A stretch of DNA of 64,000 bases from Argentina anserina. Taxonomy: Eukaryota > Streptophyta > Magnoliopsida > Rosales > Rosaceae. Positions within the stretch are counted from its first letter, which is position 1. The number at the start of each line of letters is the position of its first letter. Of this stretch, positions 37,109-49,159 are shown one piece after another. The DNA is taken from NCBI RefSeq assembly GCF_933775445.1, contig NW_026089409.1, forward strand, positions 372,001-436,000. Direction: 5' to 3'. The translations under genes were made by a program, and so were the position numbers. The notes below the pieces were generated by a model, which worked only from the letters and a program-made list of their open reading frames with translations, was not told the DNA's origin and did no database searches.

Positions 37109-39597
37109 GATTTAAGATACTCAGTTTGAAAGAAACACACTCCCACACTTGCAAAACTCTCAAATTCAATAGAAACTCGCATCAGAAAGCCTTACAGAAA
37201 GATACTCAAACGAGAAATGAAAAGATACACAATTGGAATAGTAAAGATACGCAAACGATGTAAAGATACACAATTGGAATAGTAAAGATACGCAAACGAT
37301 GTAAAGATACTCAGTTTGAAAGAAACACACCCCCACACTTGCAAAACTCTCAAATACAATAGAAACTCGCATCAGAAGCCTTATAGAAAGATACTCAAAC
37401 GAGAAATGAAAAGATACACAATTGGAATAGTAAAGATACGCAAACGATGTAAAGATACTCAGTTTGAAAGAAACACACTCCCACACTTGCAAAACTCTCA
37501 AATTCAATAGAAACTCGCATCAGAAAGCCTTACAGAAAGATACTCAAACGAGAAATGAAAAGATACACAATTGGAATAGTAAAGATACGCAAACGATGTA
37601 AAGATACACAATTGGAATAGTAAAGATACGCAAACGATGTAAAGATACTCAGTTTGAAAGAAACACACCCCCACACTTGCAAAACTCTCAAATACAATAG
37701 AAACTCGCATCAGAAGCCTTACAGAAAGATACTCAAACGAGAAATGAAAAAATACACAATTGGAATAGTAAAGATACGCAAACGATGTAAAGATACACAA
37801 TTGGAATAGTAAAGATACGCAAACGATGTAAAGATACTCAGTTTGAAAGAAACACACTCCCACACTTGCAAAACTCTCAAATACAATAGAAACTCGCATC
37901 AGAAGCCTTACAGAAAGATACTCAAACGAGAAATGAAAAAATACACAATTGGAATAGTAAAGATACGCAAACGATGTATAGATACTCAGTTTGAAAGAAA
38001 CACACTCCCACACTTGCAAAACTCTCAAATTCAATAGAAACTCGCATCAGAAAGCCTTACAGAAAGATACTCAAACGAGAAATGAAAAGATACACAATTG
38101 GAATAGTAAAGATACGCAAACGATGTAAAGATACTCAGTTTGAAAGAAACACACTCCCAGACTTGCAAAACTCTCAAATACAATAGAAACTCGCATCAGA
38201 AGCCTTACAGAAAGATACTCAAACGAGAAATGAAAAGATACACAATTGGAATAGTAAAGATACGTAAACGATGTAAAGATACTCAGTTTGAAAGAAACAC
38301 ACTCCCACACTTGCAAAACTCTCAAATTCAATAGAAACTCGCATCAGAAAGCCTTACAGAAAGATACTCAAACGAGAAATGAAAAGATACACAATTGGAA
38401 TAGTAAAGATACGCAAACGATGTAAAGATACTCAGTTTGAAAGAAACACACTCCCACACTTGCAAAACTCTCAAATACAATAGAAACTCGCATCAGAAGC
38501 CTTACAGAAAGATACTCAAACGAGAAATGAAAAGATACACAATTGGAATAGTAAAGATACGTAAACGATGTAAAGATACACAATTGGAATAGTAAACATA
38601 CGCAAACGATGTAAAGATACTCAGTTTGAAAGAAACACACTCCCACACTTGCAAAACTCTCAAATTCAATAGAAACTCGCATCAGAAAGCCTTACAGAAA
38701 GATACTCAAACGAGAAATGAAAAAATACACAATTGGAATAGTAAAGATACGCAAACGATGTAAAGATACACAATTGGAATAGTAAACATACGCAAACGAT
38801 GTAAAGATACTCAGTTTGAAAGAAACACACTCCCACACTTGCAAAACTCTCAAATACAATAGAAACTCGCATCAGAAGCCTTACAGAAAGATACTCAAAC
38901 GAGAAATGAAAAAATACACAATTGGAATAGTAAAGATACGCAAACGATGTAAAGATACACAATTGGAATAGTAAAGATACGCAAACGATGTAAAGATACT
39001 CAGTTTGAAAGAAACACACTCCCACACTTGCAAAACTCTCAAATACAATAGAAACTCGCATCAGAAGCCTTACAGAAAGATACTCAAACGAGAAATGAAA
39101 AGATACACAATTGGAATAGTAAAGATACGCAAACGATGTAAAGATACTCAGTTTGAAAGAAACACACTCCCACACTTGCAAAACTCTCAAATTCAATAGA
39201 AACTCGCATCAGAAAGCCTTACAGAAAGATACTCAAACGAGAAATGAAAAGATACACAATTGGAATAGTAAAGATACGCAAACGATGTAAAGATACACAA
39301 TTGGAATAGTAAAGATACGCAAACGATTTAAGATACTCAGTTTGAAAGAAACACACTCCCACACTTGCAAAACTCTCAAATTCAATAGAAACTCGCATCA
39401 GAAAGCCTTACAGAAAGATACTCAAACGAGAAATGAAAAGATACACAATTGGAATAGTAAAGATACGCAAACGATGTAAAGATACACAATTGGAATAGTA
39501 AAGATACGCAAACGATGTAAAGATACTCAGTTTGAAAGAAACACACCCCCACACTTGCAAAACTCTCAAATACAATAGAAACTCGCATCAGAAGCCT

Positions 39598-41281
39598 TAA
39601 AGAAAGATACTCAAACGAGAAATGAAAAAATACACAATTGGAATAGTAAAGATACGCAAACGATGTAAAGATACACAATTGGAATAGTAAAGATACGCAA
39701 ACGATGTAAAGATACTCAGTTTGAAAGAAACACACCCCCACACTTGCAAAACTCTCAAATACAATAGAAACTCGCATCAGAAGCCTTACAGAAAGATACT
39801 CAAACGAGAAATGAAAAGATACACAATTGGAATAGTAAAGATACGCAAACGATGTAAAGATACTCAGTTTGAAAGAAACACACTCCCAGACTTGCAAAAC
39901 TCTCAAATACAATAGAAACTCGCATCAGAAGCCTTACAGAAAGATACTCAAACGAGAAATGAAAAGATACACAATTGGAATAGTAAAGATACGCAAACGA
40001 TGTAAAGATACACAATTGGAATAGTAAACATACGCAAACGATGTAAAGATACTCAGTTTGAAAGAAACACACTCCCACACTTGCAAAACTCTCAAATACA
40101 ATAGAAACTCGCATCAGAAGCCTTACAGAAAGATACTCAAACGAGAAATGAAAAGATACACAATTGGAATAGTAAAGATACGCAAACGATGTAAAGATAC
40201 ACAATTGGAATAGTAAAGATACGCAAACGATGTAAAGATACTCAGTTTGAAAGAAACACACCCCCACACTTGCAAAACTCTCAAATACAATAGAAACTCG
40301 CATCAGAAGCCTTACAGAAAGATACTCAAACGAGAAATGAAAAGATACACAATTGGAATAGTAAAGATACGCAAACGATGTAAAGATACACAATTGGAAT
40401 AGTAAAGATACGCAAACGATTTAAGATACTCAGTTTGAAAGAAAAACACTCCCACACTTGCAAAACTCTCAAATTCAATAGAAACTCGCATCAGAAAGCC
40501 TTACAGAAAGATACTCAAACGAGAAATGAAAAGATACACAATTGGAATAGTAAAGATACGCAAACGATGTAAAGATACACAATTGGAATAGTAAAGATAC
40601 GCAAACGATGTAAAGATACTCAGTTTGAAAGAAACACACCCCCACACTTGCAAAACTCTCAAATACAATAGAAACTCGCATCAGAAGCCTTACAGAAAGA
40701 TACTCAAACGAGAAATGAAAAGATACACAATTGGAATAGTAAAGATACGCAAACGATGTAAAGATACTCAGTTTGAAAGAAACACACTCCCACACTTGCA
40801 AAACTCTCAAATTCAATAGAAACTCGCATCAGAAAGCCTTACAGAAAGATACTCAAACGAGAAATGAAAAGATACACAATTGGAATAGTAAAGATACGCA
40901 AACGATGTAAAGATACTCAGTTTGAAAGAAACACACTCCCAGACTTGCAAAACTCTCAAATACAATAGAAACTCGCATCAGAAGCCTTACAGAAAGATAC
41001 TCAAACGAGAAATGAAAAGATACACAATTGGAATAGTAAAGATACGCAAACGATGTAAAGATACACAATTGGAATAGTAAACATACGCAAACGATGTAAA
41101 GATACTCAGTTTAAAAGAGACACACTCCCACACTTGCAAAACTCTCAAATACAATAGAAACTCGCATCAGAAGCCTTACAGAAAGATACTCAAACGAGAA
41201 ATGAAAAGATACACAATTGGAATAGTAAAGATACGCAAACGATGTAAAGATACACAATTGGAATAGTAAACATACGCAAAC
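39598..41281. repeat. Satellite duplication, copy C2
   Basis: This is the second copy of the 4173-bp-offset block. It differs near 41110 (tttaaaagagac) from copy C1 (tttgaaagaaac). Confidence 0.75.
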
Positions 41282-41481
41282 GATGTAAAGATACTCAGTT
41301 TGAAAGAAACACACTCCCACACTTGCAAAACTCTCAAATACAATAGAAACTCGCATCATAAGCCTTACAGAAAGATACTCAAACGAGAAATGAAAAGATA
41401 CACAATTGGAATAGTAAAGATACGCAAACGATGTAAAGATACACAATTGGAATAGTAAAGATACGCAAACGATTTAAGATA

Positions 41482-43626
41482 CTCAGTTTGAAAGAAACAC
41501 ACTCCCACACTTGCAAAACTCTCAAATTCAATAGAAACTCGCATCAGAAAGCCTTACAGAAAGATACTCAAACGAGAAATGAAAAGATACACAATTGGAA
41601 TAGTAAAGATACGCAAACGATGTAAAGATACACAATTGGAATAGTAAAGATACGCAAACGATGTAAAGATACTCAGTTTGAAAGAAACACACCCCCACAC
41701 TTGCAAAACTCTCAAATACAATAGAAACTCGCATCAGAAGCCTTACAGAAAGATACTCAAACGAGAAATGAAAAGATACACAATTGGAATAGTAAAGATA
41801 CGCAAACGATGTAAAGATACTCAGTTTGAAAGAAACACACTCCCAGACTTGCAAAACTCTCAAATACAATAGAAACTCGCATCAGAAGCCTTACAGAAAG
41901 ATACTCAAACGAGAAATGAAAAGATACACAATTGGAATAGTAAAGATACGCAAACGATGTAAAGATACACAATTGGAATAGTAAACATACGCAAACGATG
42001 TAAAGATACTCAGTTTGAAAGAAACACACTCCCACACTTGCAAAACTCTCAAATACAATAGAAACTTGCATCAGAAGCCTTACAGAAAGATACTCAAACG
42101 AGAAATGAAAAGATACACAATTGGAATAGTAAAGATACGCAAACGATGTAAAGATACACAATTGGAATAGTAAAGATACGCAAACGATTTAAGATACTCA
42201 GTTTGAAAGAAACACACTCCCACACTTGCAAAACTCTCAAATTCAATAGAAACTCGCATCAGAAAGCCTTACAGAAAGATACTCAAACGAGAAATGAAAA
42301 GATACACAATTGGAATAGTAAAGATACGCAAACGATGTAAAGATACACAATTGGAATAGTAAAGATACGCAAACGATGTAAAGATACTCAGTTTGAAAGA
42401 AACACACCCCCACACTTGCAAAACTCTCAAATACAATAGAAACTCGCATCAGAAGCCTTACAGAAAGATACTCAAACGAGAAATGAAAAGATACACAATT
42501 GGAATAGTAAAGATACGCAAACGATGTAAAGATACTCAGTTTGAAAGAAACACACTCCCAGACTTGCAAAACTCTCAAATACAATAGAAACTCGCATCAG
42601 AAGCCTTACAGAAAGATACTCAAACGAGAAATGAAAAGATACACAATTGGAATAGTAAAGATACGCAAACGATGTAAAGATACACAATTGGAATAGTAAA
42701 CATACGCAAACGATGTAAAGATACTCAGTTTGAAAGAAACACACTCCCACACTTGCAAAACTCTCAAATACAATAGAAACTCGCATCAGAAGCCTTACAG
42801 AAAGATACTCAAACGAGAAATGAAAAGATACACAATTGGAATAGTAAAGATACGCAAACGATGTAAAGATACACAATTGGAATAGTAAAGATACGCAAAC
42901 GATTTAAGATACTCAGTTTGAAAGAAACACACTCCCACACTTGCAAAACTCTCAAATTCAATAGAAACTCGCATCAGAAAGCCTTACAGAAAGATACTCA
43001 AACGAGAAATGAAAAGATACACAATTGGAATAGTAAAGATACGCAAACGATGTAAAGATACACAATTGGAATAGTAAAGATACGCAAACGATGTAAAGAT
43101 ACTCAGTTTGAAAGAAACACACCCCCACACTTGCAAAACTCTCAAATACAATAGAAACTCGCATCAGAAGCCTTACAGAAAGATACTCAAACGAGAAATG
43201 AAAAGATACACAATTGGAATAGTAAAGATACGCAAACGATGTAAAGATACTCAGTTTGAAAGAAACACACTCCCAGACTTGCAAAACTCTCAAATACAAT
43301 AGAAACTCGCATCAGAAGCCTTACAGAAAGATACTCAAACGAGAAATGAAAAGATACACAATTGGAATAGTAAAGATACGCAAACGATGTAAAGATACAC
43401 AATTGGAATAGTAAACATACGCAAACGATGTAAAGATACTCAGTTTGAAAGAAACACACTCCCACACTTGCAAAACTCTCAAATACAATAGAAACTCGCA
43501 TCAGAAGCCTTACAGAAAGATACTCAAACGAGAAATGAAAAGATACACAATTGGAATAGTAAAGATACGCAAACGATGTAAAGATACACAATTGGAATAG
43601 TAAAGATACGCAAACGATTTAAGATA
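41482..43626. repeat. 715-bp higher-order repeat, three exact-length copies
   Basis: Landmarks at 41482, 41672, 41820, 42009 and 42197 give monomers of 190, 148, 189 and 188 bp, totalling 715 bp. The pattern restarts at 42197, 42912 and 43627, so three full copies are present. Each monomer has its own markers: caccccc after the 190-mer, cccagac after the 148-mer, gtaaac in the 189-mer and gatttaag closing the 188-mer. One private change is aaacttgc for aaactcgc near 42064. The same unit occurs singly elsewhere, for example 715-bp offsets at 23466/24181 and 34683/35398. This is the clearest HOR in the window; the second retrotransposon interrupts the next copy 98 bp in. Confidence 0.92.
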
Positions 43627-43719
43627 CTCAGTTTGAAAGAAACACACTCCCACACTTGCAAAACTCTCAAATTCAATAGAAACTCGCATCAGAAAGCCTT
43701 ACAGAAAGATACTCAAACG

Positions 43720-43724
43720 AGAAA
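43720..43724. repeat. Target-site duplication AGAAA, left copy (element 2)
   Basis: AGAAA precedes TGTAACGACC and recurs at 53658-53662 after TTATTACA. The landmark at 43627 is 93 bp before this copy, and the next landmark at 53755 is 97 bp after the start of the right copy. This restores a 190-bp monomer, the length expected here from the 715-bp HOR. Confidence 0.95.
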
Positions 43725-44307
43725 TGTAACGACCCTAAAATTTCGAGCCTAAAAACTCAAAATCTCAAAGTCGTTAGAACACCAATAACAATCTCAATGA
43801 AAATGAAATTATTTAAGTGCACAGCGGATCATCACTGAGTTTTCAATACACCTCAGAAAACCAATTATTACAACCCAAATTTATAATTTACATTGCGTAA
43901 GTTGGAAATGTAATAATCCTCACAATTTCTCACAAAATAGTCACACAAGCTGGAGATAACTAACTTCAAGCCCTCTGAGCGGTCCGTCAATTCCCGCTAA
44001 TCCACACCTGCGGAGTTATCCACTACACCATCGAATTGGTGCACCGGGATTGTAAACACAAACCCGGTAAGCTTTACAGCTCGTATGAGTAAAATGAAAA
44101 TATATAACTCGCATATCAAAATATATGAAAATCCACAATCAAAACAAATATAAATGCACTCATGAGTCAGTGGACGGCCCATCTGGTTGTCCCAAAGAAA
44201 ACGAAGCGCTCATGAGAAATTAAGTAACCCTTCTGGTTACCCAAATGCATTTATAATACGGGTACCAAGAACGCTGGTACACATCTGTTACCCCTCTCGT
44301 AATACAC

Positions 44308-44583
44308 CGCCGATATTGGATAGCCACCCGCTACCCAACATCCAAAACAATCTGAGTACCCATGAGCAGATAACCACCCGTTACCTCACATGCAGTACTA
44401 AACTGATATTGGGTAACCACCCGCTACCCAACATCCAAAACAATCTGAGTACTCATGAACAGATAACCACCCGTTATCTCACATGCCGTACTAAGCTGAT
44501 ATTGGGTAACCACCCGCTACCCAACATCCAAACAAACTGAGTACTCATGAGCAGATAACCACCCGTTACCTCACATGTAGTAC
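44308..44583. repeat. 93-bp minisatellite in the 3' LTR of element 2
   Basis: About three tandem copies are present. The landmark agataaccacccgtta occurs at 44368, 44461 and 44553, giving periods of 93 and 92 bp. Each copy contains gatattgg, cacccgctacccaacatcc and gagtac. The copy in the other LTR has the same structure. Confidence 0.85.
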
Positions 44584-45393
44584 TATGGCAGACAGACTAG
44601 AGCTCTAACTGTATCGTAACCTTCGCCCGGCCAAAGGCTAGGTTCCGACTTGCCTCACATGTACAATAATCTCACATCATATTGTACCACACATCACGTC
44701 CGAAGACAAATCACAATATTTCACATTTTCCGTGATAAATCATGTACAATAATCACACATCATATTGTACGTTTTAAAACTTTCACGATATATCCACAAT
44801 AAAAATCATAACAGTATATTATATAGCAAACTATATATATTCGTACTTATTTACCATTTATACAATATATACATAGTCCACTATATCCTATACATGTCAT
44901 ATTTCATAAACACCTGAAAATTACGTACGATAATCTCACATCATATCGTACCATTTAAATCACACACATGCACAATTTTTCTGTCACCGAAATGACTATT
45001 TTTAATGAATTAATAACAGTACGTAATTTAATGAACTATATATATATATGTACTTATTACCATTATACTGTATATATGTAGTCCACAAAATTATATACAT
45101 GTTGTAATTCATCTGATAAACACACTTGTAAAAATGTTGAATCACCACGAAGGTAGATTCGTAATTCAGTGAGATTTTACTCACCTTATTGACTTGAGCG
45201 TAATTCCACAATTCGCGATGCTAATTCCTTTCCTCGATTTAACGATCACCTTAAAAGAATAAGAAAAGAATTTAGAATCGTTTCGTAAACCTTTAAATGC
45301 CAAAACAGTAATAAACGGTTACTGTTCAGCAATTTTGGTTATACGAAGTTACTGTTCACTGTTCACTATTCACGGTTACTGTACAATACTCAA

Positions 45394-45538
45394 TTAATAC
45401 GTATTTCTGTACGTATAAATAATAATACGTATTTCTGTACGTATTAAATATTAATACGTATTTCCGTACGTATAAATATTAATACGTATTTCTGTACGTA
45501 TAAATATTAATACGTATTTCTGTACGTATACGTACGAT
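45394..45538. repeat. TACGTA-rich minisatellite in the 3' LTR of element 2
   Basis: Five copies of TACGTATTTCTGTACGTA start at 45398, 45425, 45455, 45483 and 45511, spaced 27-30 bp. The third has CCG instead of CTG. Each copy is bounded by the palindrome TACGTA, so the array can form multiple small hairpins and offers repeated ACGT cores like those of plant bZIP sites. It lies about 1.1 kb upstream of the TATA box in plus coordinates, which is downstream of it on the element's own strand. Confidence 0.85.
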
Positions 45539-46449
45539 TTAAATGTAAATACAAATTCAGTAAATAAAATTTACTAAATTACCCTTTTACAAAATTACTT
45601 TTTACTTTTACTGATGGTAATTTTAGGATAAAACCGTAAAAGTAAATAGTAAAACAGTAACTTTTCTGCCATGGGCATTTTTGTCATTTCACATCACAGT
45701 AAAATGGTAAAAAGGTAAACCGTAAAATGGTAAAAACAGGGGAATTCACCCCATTGTCTCCGATCACTACTCCGGCCTCCAAAAGCTTAATCTAACACTT
45801 CCAATTCGGTACACAACATCAATATAGCCTTCACAAGAACTGAAAAACATCAATTAGAGGGTTAGGAGCGGAATTGCCACCTGAAGCACTAAAAATGCAA
45901 GCCGAGGATGCTGCTCTGTCCTTGACTCCAATCCGAGTTGCTGCAGTCCTCCTTCTTCATGGCCACTGTCCCTTGGATGGCTGTGATTGCTTTTAGATCA
46001 ATTAGGGGCAGAGGAGCTCTCAATTTCGACAAGAAGAAGGGTGACGGTGATGGTGGTGTACCGACGGTGATGAACCCAGAAAAAGGGGAGGAACAAGAGA
46101 GATTAGTCCATGGTTCATCAAATTGAAATAAACATTAGATTGGGTATGAATAGTTTAGGCAAGCTCACCCAAAGGAGGAAGGAAAACATCGTCGAAATCT
46201 GCCGGGGTGATGAGCTTCCTCGGTGGTGTTCGACTGCCTTGATTTAAATCTCACCAATTCGTGGGTGCAACGGATGATCGAGGAACATGGCTTGGAAGAG
46301 GATGAAAAGGCGATCAAGATGGTGGTACTGCGTGTGTTGGGCTCGCCGGAGGGTGGCGCTAGGCGGAGGAGAAGGAGACGGCGTGGTCTCGGTGAAGGAA
46401 GAAAAACAGAAGGAGAAAAGAAATGAGGGAGAGTGAGCTCGGTCCGAGA

Positions 46450-46455
<6 letters not shown>

Positions 46456-46489
<34 letters not shown>
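46456..46489. repeat. GA microsatellite in the 3' LTR
   Basis: An uninterrupted GA run reads CT on the element strand, within a CT-rich leader just downstream of the TATA box. It is two GA units longer than in the other LTR and is the only LTR difference found. Confidence 0.9.
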
Positions 46490-46491
<2 letters not shown>

Positions 46492-46637
46492 CTCGGGGTC
46501 GAGAGGGAGAAGGAGGAGCTCGGGTCGAGAGGGAGAGGGAGGACCGAAGGAGAGAGAGAGGAGAGGGGAAAGGAGGGAGGCGGTGAGAGAATGAAAGAAA
46601 TGGATTTCCACAATTGGAAACCCTAACAGAAAAAGTT

Positions 46638-46647
46638 CTATATATAC
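46638..46647 (-). promoter_or_regulatory. TATA box, 3' LTR of element 2
   Basis: GTATATATAG on the minus strand is followed by a pyrimidine-rich stretch that runs into CT repeats, typical of plant LTR leaders. The U3 region would then be the roughly 320 bp between the LTR start at 46964 and this box, leaving a very long transcribed R/U5 of about 2.9 kb. Confidence 0.6.
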
Positions 46648-46964
46648 CCGTTTCTAAATCGGAAACTAAATTACATCGTTAATAACTTCCACCTCCGATG
46701 TCCGATTCAAACGCGTCACATGTCCACGCACTCGTATCGACGAGCTCTACAACTTTCGTGAAGAAAGTTTTCATCAACGATCGACGGAATAAAAGTCGAT
46801 ATATTTGTTACGGAAACGTAACGTTTTTCAAATTAAGCGTTCCGATAACGTTTTCGTTTTCGATTCCCGACGTTACAAAATGGAACGAACACGATTTCAT
46901 ATTTTCGAAAACTTATAACTTAGGAAAAGTATAATGACTCGTCCCGAAAAATCGGGTTATTACA

Positions 46965-46977
46965 TTCTACCCCCCTT
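46965..46977 (-). other. Polypurine tract of element 2
   Basis: On the minus strand this reads AAGGGGGGTAGAA immediately before TGTAATAACC of the 3' LTR. This is the expected plus-strand primer and fixes the element orientation. A short inverted repeat of gaatttcggga/tcccgaaattc lies just beyond it. Confidence 0.85.
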
Positions 46978-47004
46978 AAAGGAATTTCGTCCCGAAATTC
47001 AATC

Positions 47005-47211
47005 TCACTCAACAAATAACAGTGGATATCTGGTCATCATGTCTGACTCTAGCTCCCATGATGCATCACCCTCATTGTGGTGACTCCACAATACCTTGAC
47101 TAGCTCCACATCTTTCCTCCGAAGCTTCTTTGTGGACCTATCCAGGATACGAACCGGCTCAACCACAAAGGTGGCCTTTTCCTTCACCTCAATGGTGTTA
47201 TGATCGATCAC
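47005..47211 (-). pseudogene. Chromodomain-like C-terminus of integrase, remnant
   Basis: The reading includes IEVKEKATFVVEPVRILDR, then VELVKVLWSHH, then ASWELESDM and RYPLLF. This is the pattern of the C-terminal chromodomain-like module of Tekay-type integrases, with the EPVRILDR, VKVLW and WE signatures. It ends normally at a stop about 28 bp from the polypurine tract. It is shifted in frame relative to the preceding integrase segment at about 47212, and the frame begins with GTG, not ATG, so it cannot be expressed alone. The module is thought to guide integration by binding chromatin. Confidence 0.75.
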
Positions 47212-47477
47212 ATATGCGACACATCAGGATCATACTTCCTCAACATGGAAATGTAGAAAACATTGTAAACGTCCGACATGCTAGTAGGCAAGGCTAGTTT
47301 TCCCACCTTCTCGAGAATCTCAAAGGCCCGACATACCTCCGCCAACTTTTCTTTCTTGTCAAATCTCACTACACCCAACTTTGGCCCAACAGGTAGGTGA
47401 TCGACATGGTCTACCTTAAGTGCCTCATAGGGTATCATGCCGATGCTGGAATGGTAACTGTCGTTGTAAGCACTCAA
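47208..47477 (-). pseudogene. Integrase C-terminal segment, remnant
   Basis: The reading carries YNDSYHSSIGMIPYEAL, then GPKLGVVRFDKKEKLAE, then FEILEKVG, LALP and VYNVFYISMLRKYDPD. These are the conserved blocks from the end of the integrase core to the GPF/Y-like region of plant Ty3/gypsy integrases. The distance between the YHSSIG block and the GVVRF block is much shorter than usual, indicating an internal deletion of several tens of residues. A frameshift at about 47212 separates it from the chromodomain remnant. The HHCC zinc finger and D,D,E catalytic residues are absent. Confidence 0.75.
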
Positions 47478-49159
47478 TCGATCCTCAAATGATCTTCCCA
47501 GTTACCTATAATATCCAGTATATATGCTATCAGCATGTCCTCCATTGCCTCAACTCTCTTCCAACACCCAATCCGTCACGTGTTCTAACATTAACAGCCA
47601 CATGTGAGTCACCAAAACATAATGGTGGTCTCGGTAGAGATGTCAACATACCCCTTTGTCTAATTCACCCCTCCCTTGCAGTTATCAGACAATTCTCCCG
47701 TCATGAGCTTGCCCACCCACTATGCATGGTCAAGACTCTCAATATCTAACACGAGTCAAAATAAATATTTAACACATACCTACTACTTGCATCACACAGA
47801 TCGGTTTCCAAGGAAATCGTACTTATATCCACAACCGTACAGTTATGATTTCACCTCAACCCATCACTAGAACCATGAATCTACCATTCCTTCCAATCTA
47901 CAAACAATCTCCGTTCATGATTATCTTTTACAATCATCAAAGGTTGTTGTGCATGTTACTCATCCAGCACCTCCTTTGTAATGGTAACTCGATAAGGGTC
48001 TTAACTCACTGAGTCCACGACCACAACATAACCCTACCTTTGATTAAGAATTACTCTCGAACAGTTCACCAGAGATTTGACTACTATTCTCACAAGCCAG
48101 TAGAGAATCACCGCCGTTATCACAAGAGCGACGCATCATGCATCCTATCACCCTCACCAAAACTCACCGTCGAAAAAGAAGTTACAGCTATCTGCTTCAA
48201 GTCGCAGGACAGGTGAAGAAAATATTTATCTCCCGTTAGTGGAACATGAAAATTAGATGGAATTACAGTGCAAAATAAACACAACCACAACTGAGATATC
48301 CCATACCCCTTGGTTCATGCCTACCTCAAATGTATGCCCCATGGTCCCACACAACGCCCCAGTGGCATCATCCATAGTATTGATTTTTCCCACAGTCGTA
48401 ATACAATAAATTCAGTAAACAATTCAACAACTGAATCCTGATGTTGGGTCCACCATCTCCTCCAGACTAACCCAAGATGATTGCTATACCACCACTCTAA
48501 ACAGTTGTTTCTTTACTTTCATTAAGAACCCTCATGGTCAACGCATTCGGCCAAAATAACTTCTCTGCAAGTAGTAATATAATTGATTACTCTTTATTGT
48601 AAAATGTATCCCTTGTTGAACACTTCAGTCAACTTTCCCTTATCCAAAAATAAACAATATGATGCATAGAGGAAAAGAACCTCTAAGTCTCCAATACTAA
48701 CACCACTTGCAGTTGAAAAGAAAATTTAGTCCTCAACCATTTCTTTACCAGTTAGAAGGTACTTGTCACGACCAAATCGTTAAAACATCATTAAGCTAAG
48801 GTCATCTCATACCTTACCTTCGATAGAGTCACTTCACCGCCATTGCGTCTCATTTGGACCTGTGGCATTGTGAAGTTCCAATCCCCAACACCAAAATATT
48901 TAAATCCTGAAAGATCAGCATTCTCAATTAAATGCTCATCTAGCAAAATAATTAATTCGTGACGTCAAAATGAAATCTCTTTAACACATTAGATTTCTTG
49001 CTCAGCCAAGAACAATGTGTAACTTCAATTGTCAAAGTCCGAAACAAAACGAGTTAGAACGTAACAACGACGTAATGTGAATCTCAGTTTAATAATTGTA
49101 TCACCACCTTAAGGACGTATCACACACATCATCAATCCTAGGTAAATGATACATAGTCT
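47478..49159 (-). other. Decayed pol interior, nothing recognisable
   Basis: This 1.7-kb stretch should hold the RT catalytic part, RNase H and the integrase core. I can find no YVDD-type motif, RNase H motif or integrase catalytic residues, and stops are frequent in all frames. Open frames at 47420-47749 and 47676-47870 on the plus strand are antisense readings without domain similarity. The spacing is too short for intact domains, so deletion as well as point decay is likely. Confidence 0.6.

Larger units (their letters stand above)
7643..43724. repeat. Main satellite array, 36 kb (148/189/229-bp monomers)
   Basis: This is an uninterrupted head-to-tail array, all in one orientation. Using ctcagtttg as landmark, spacing is 148-149 bp or 188-190 bp, with two 229-bp cases. 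Long and short forms differ by a 41-bp block (agatacacaattgg through gatgtaa) present twice or once. One-base changes come from agaagcc versus agaaagcc and from gatgtaaag versus gatttaag. Recurrent point variants (gtaaac/gtaaag, cactccc/caccccc, cccagac/cccacac, attcaa/atacaa) define monomer subtypes arranged in higher-order repeats. The unit is A-rich and contains AAAGATAC four to five times. A centromeric role is an inference from monomer length, HOR structure and retrotransposon invasion. No gene is present; periodic open frames on either strand are not coding. Confidence 0.97.
43725..46964 (-). repeat. 3' LTR of element 2 (3240 bp)
   Basis: This is the left-hand direct repeat, which is the 3' LTR because the element reads on the minus strand. 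It runs from TGTAACGACC to TTATTACA on the plus strand. It contains a 93-bp minisatellite, a TACGTA minisatellite, a GA microsatellite and a TATA box. The only difference found from 50422-53657 is two additional GA units. Open frames inside it, including an arginine-rich one near 46223-46426 and the Leu/Ser-rich minus frames through the GA tract, are identical low-complexity readings in both LTRs and are not regarded as genes. Confidence 0.95.

Noticed and set aside
7643..43724. CRISPR-like array of regular repeats
   Set aside because: Repeats are directly adjacent with no unique spacers, units are 148-229 bp, and the context is plant retrotransposon DNA.
44187..44540. 117-codon open frame in the LTR of element 2 (copy at 50884-51237)
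   Set aside because: It reads through the 93-bp minisatellite, antisense to the element, and its internal peptide repeat merely reflects the tandem DNA.
46165..46626. Leu/Ser-rich and Arg/Glu-rich open frames in the LTR as genes
   Set aside because: They run through a GA microsatellite, change frame between the two LTRs because of the 4-bp difference, and have no domain features.
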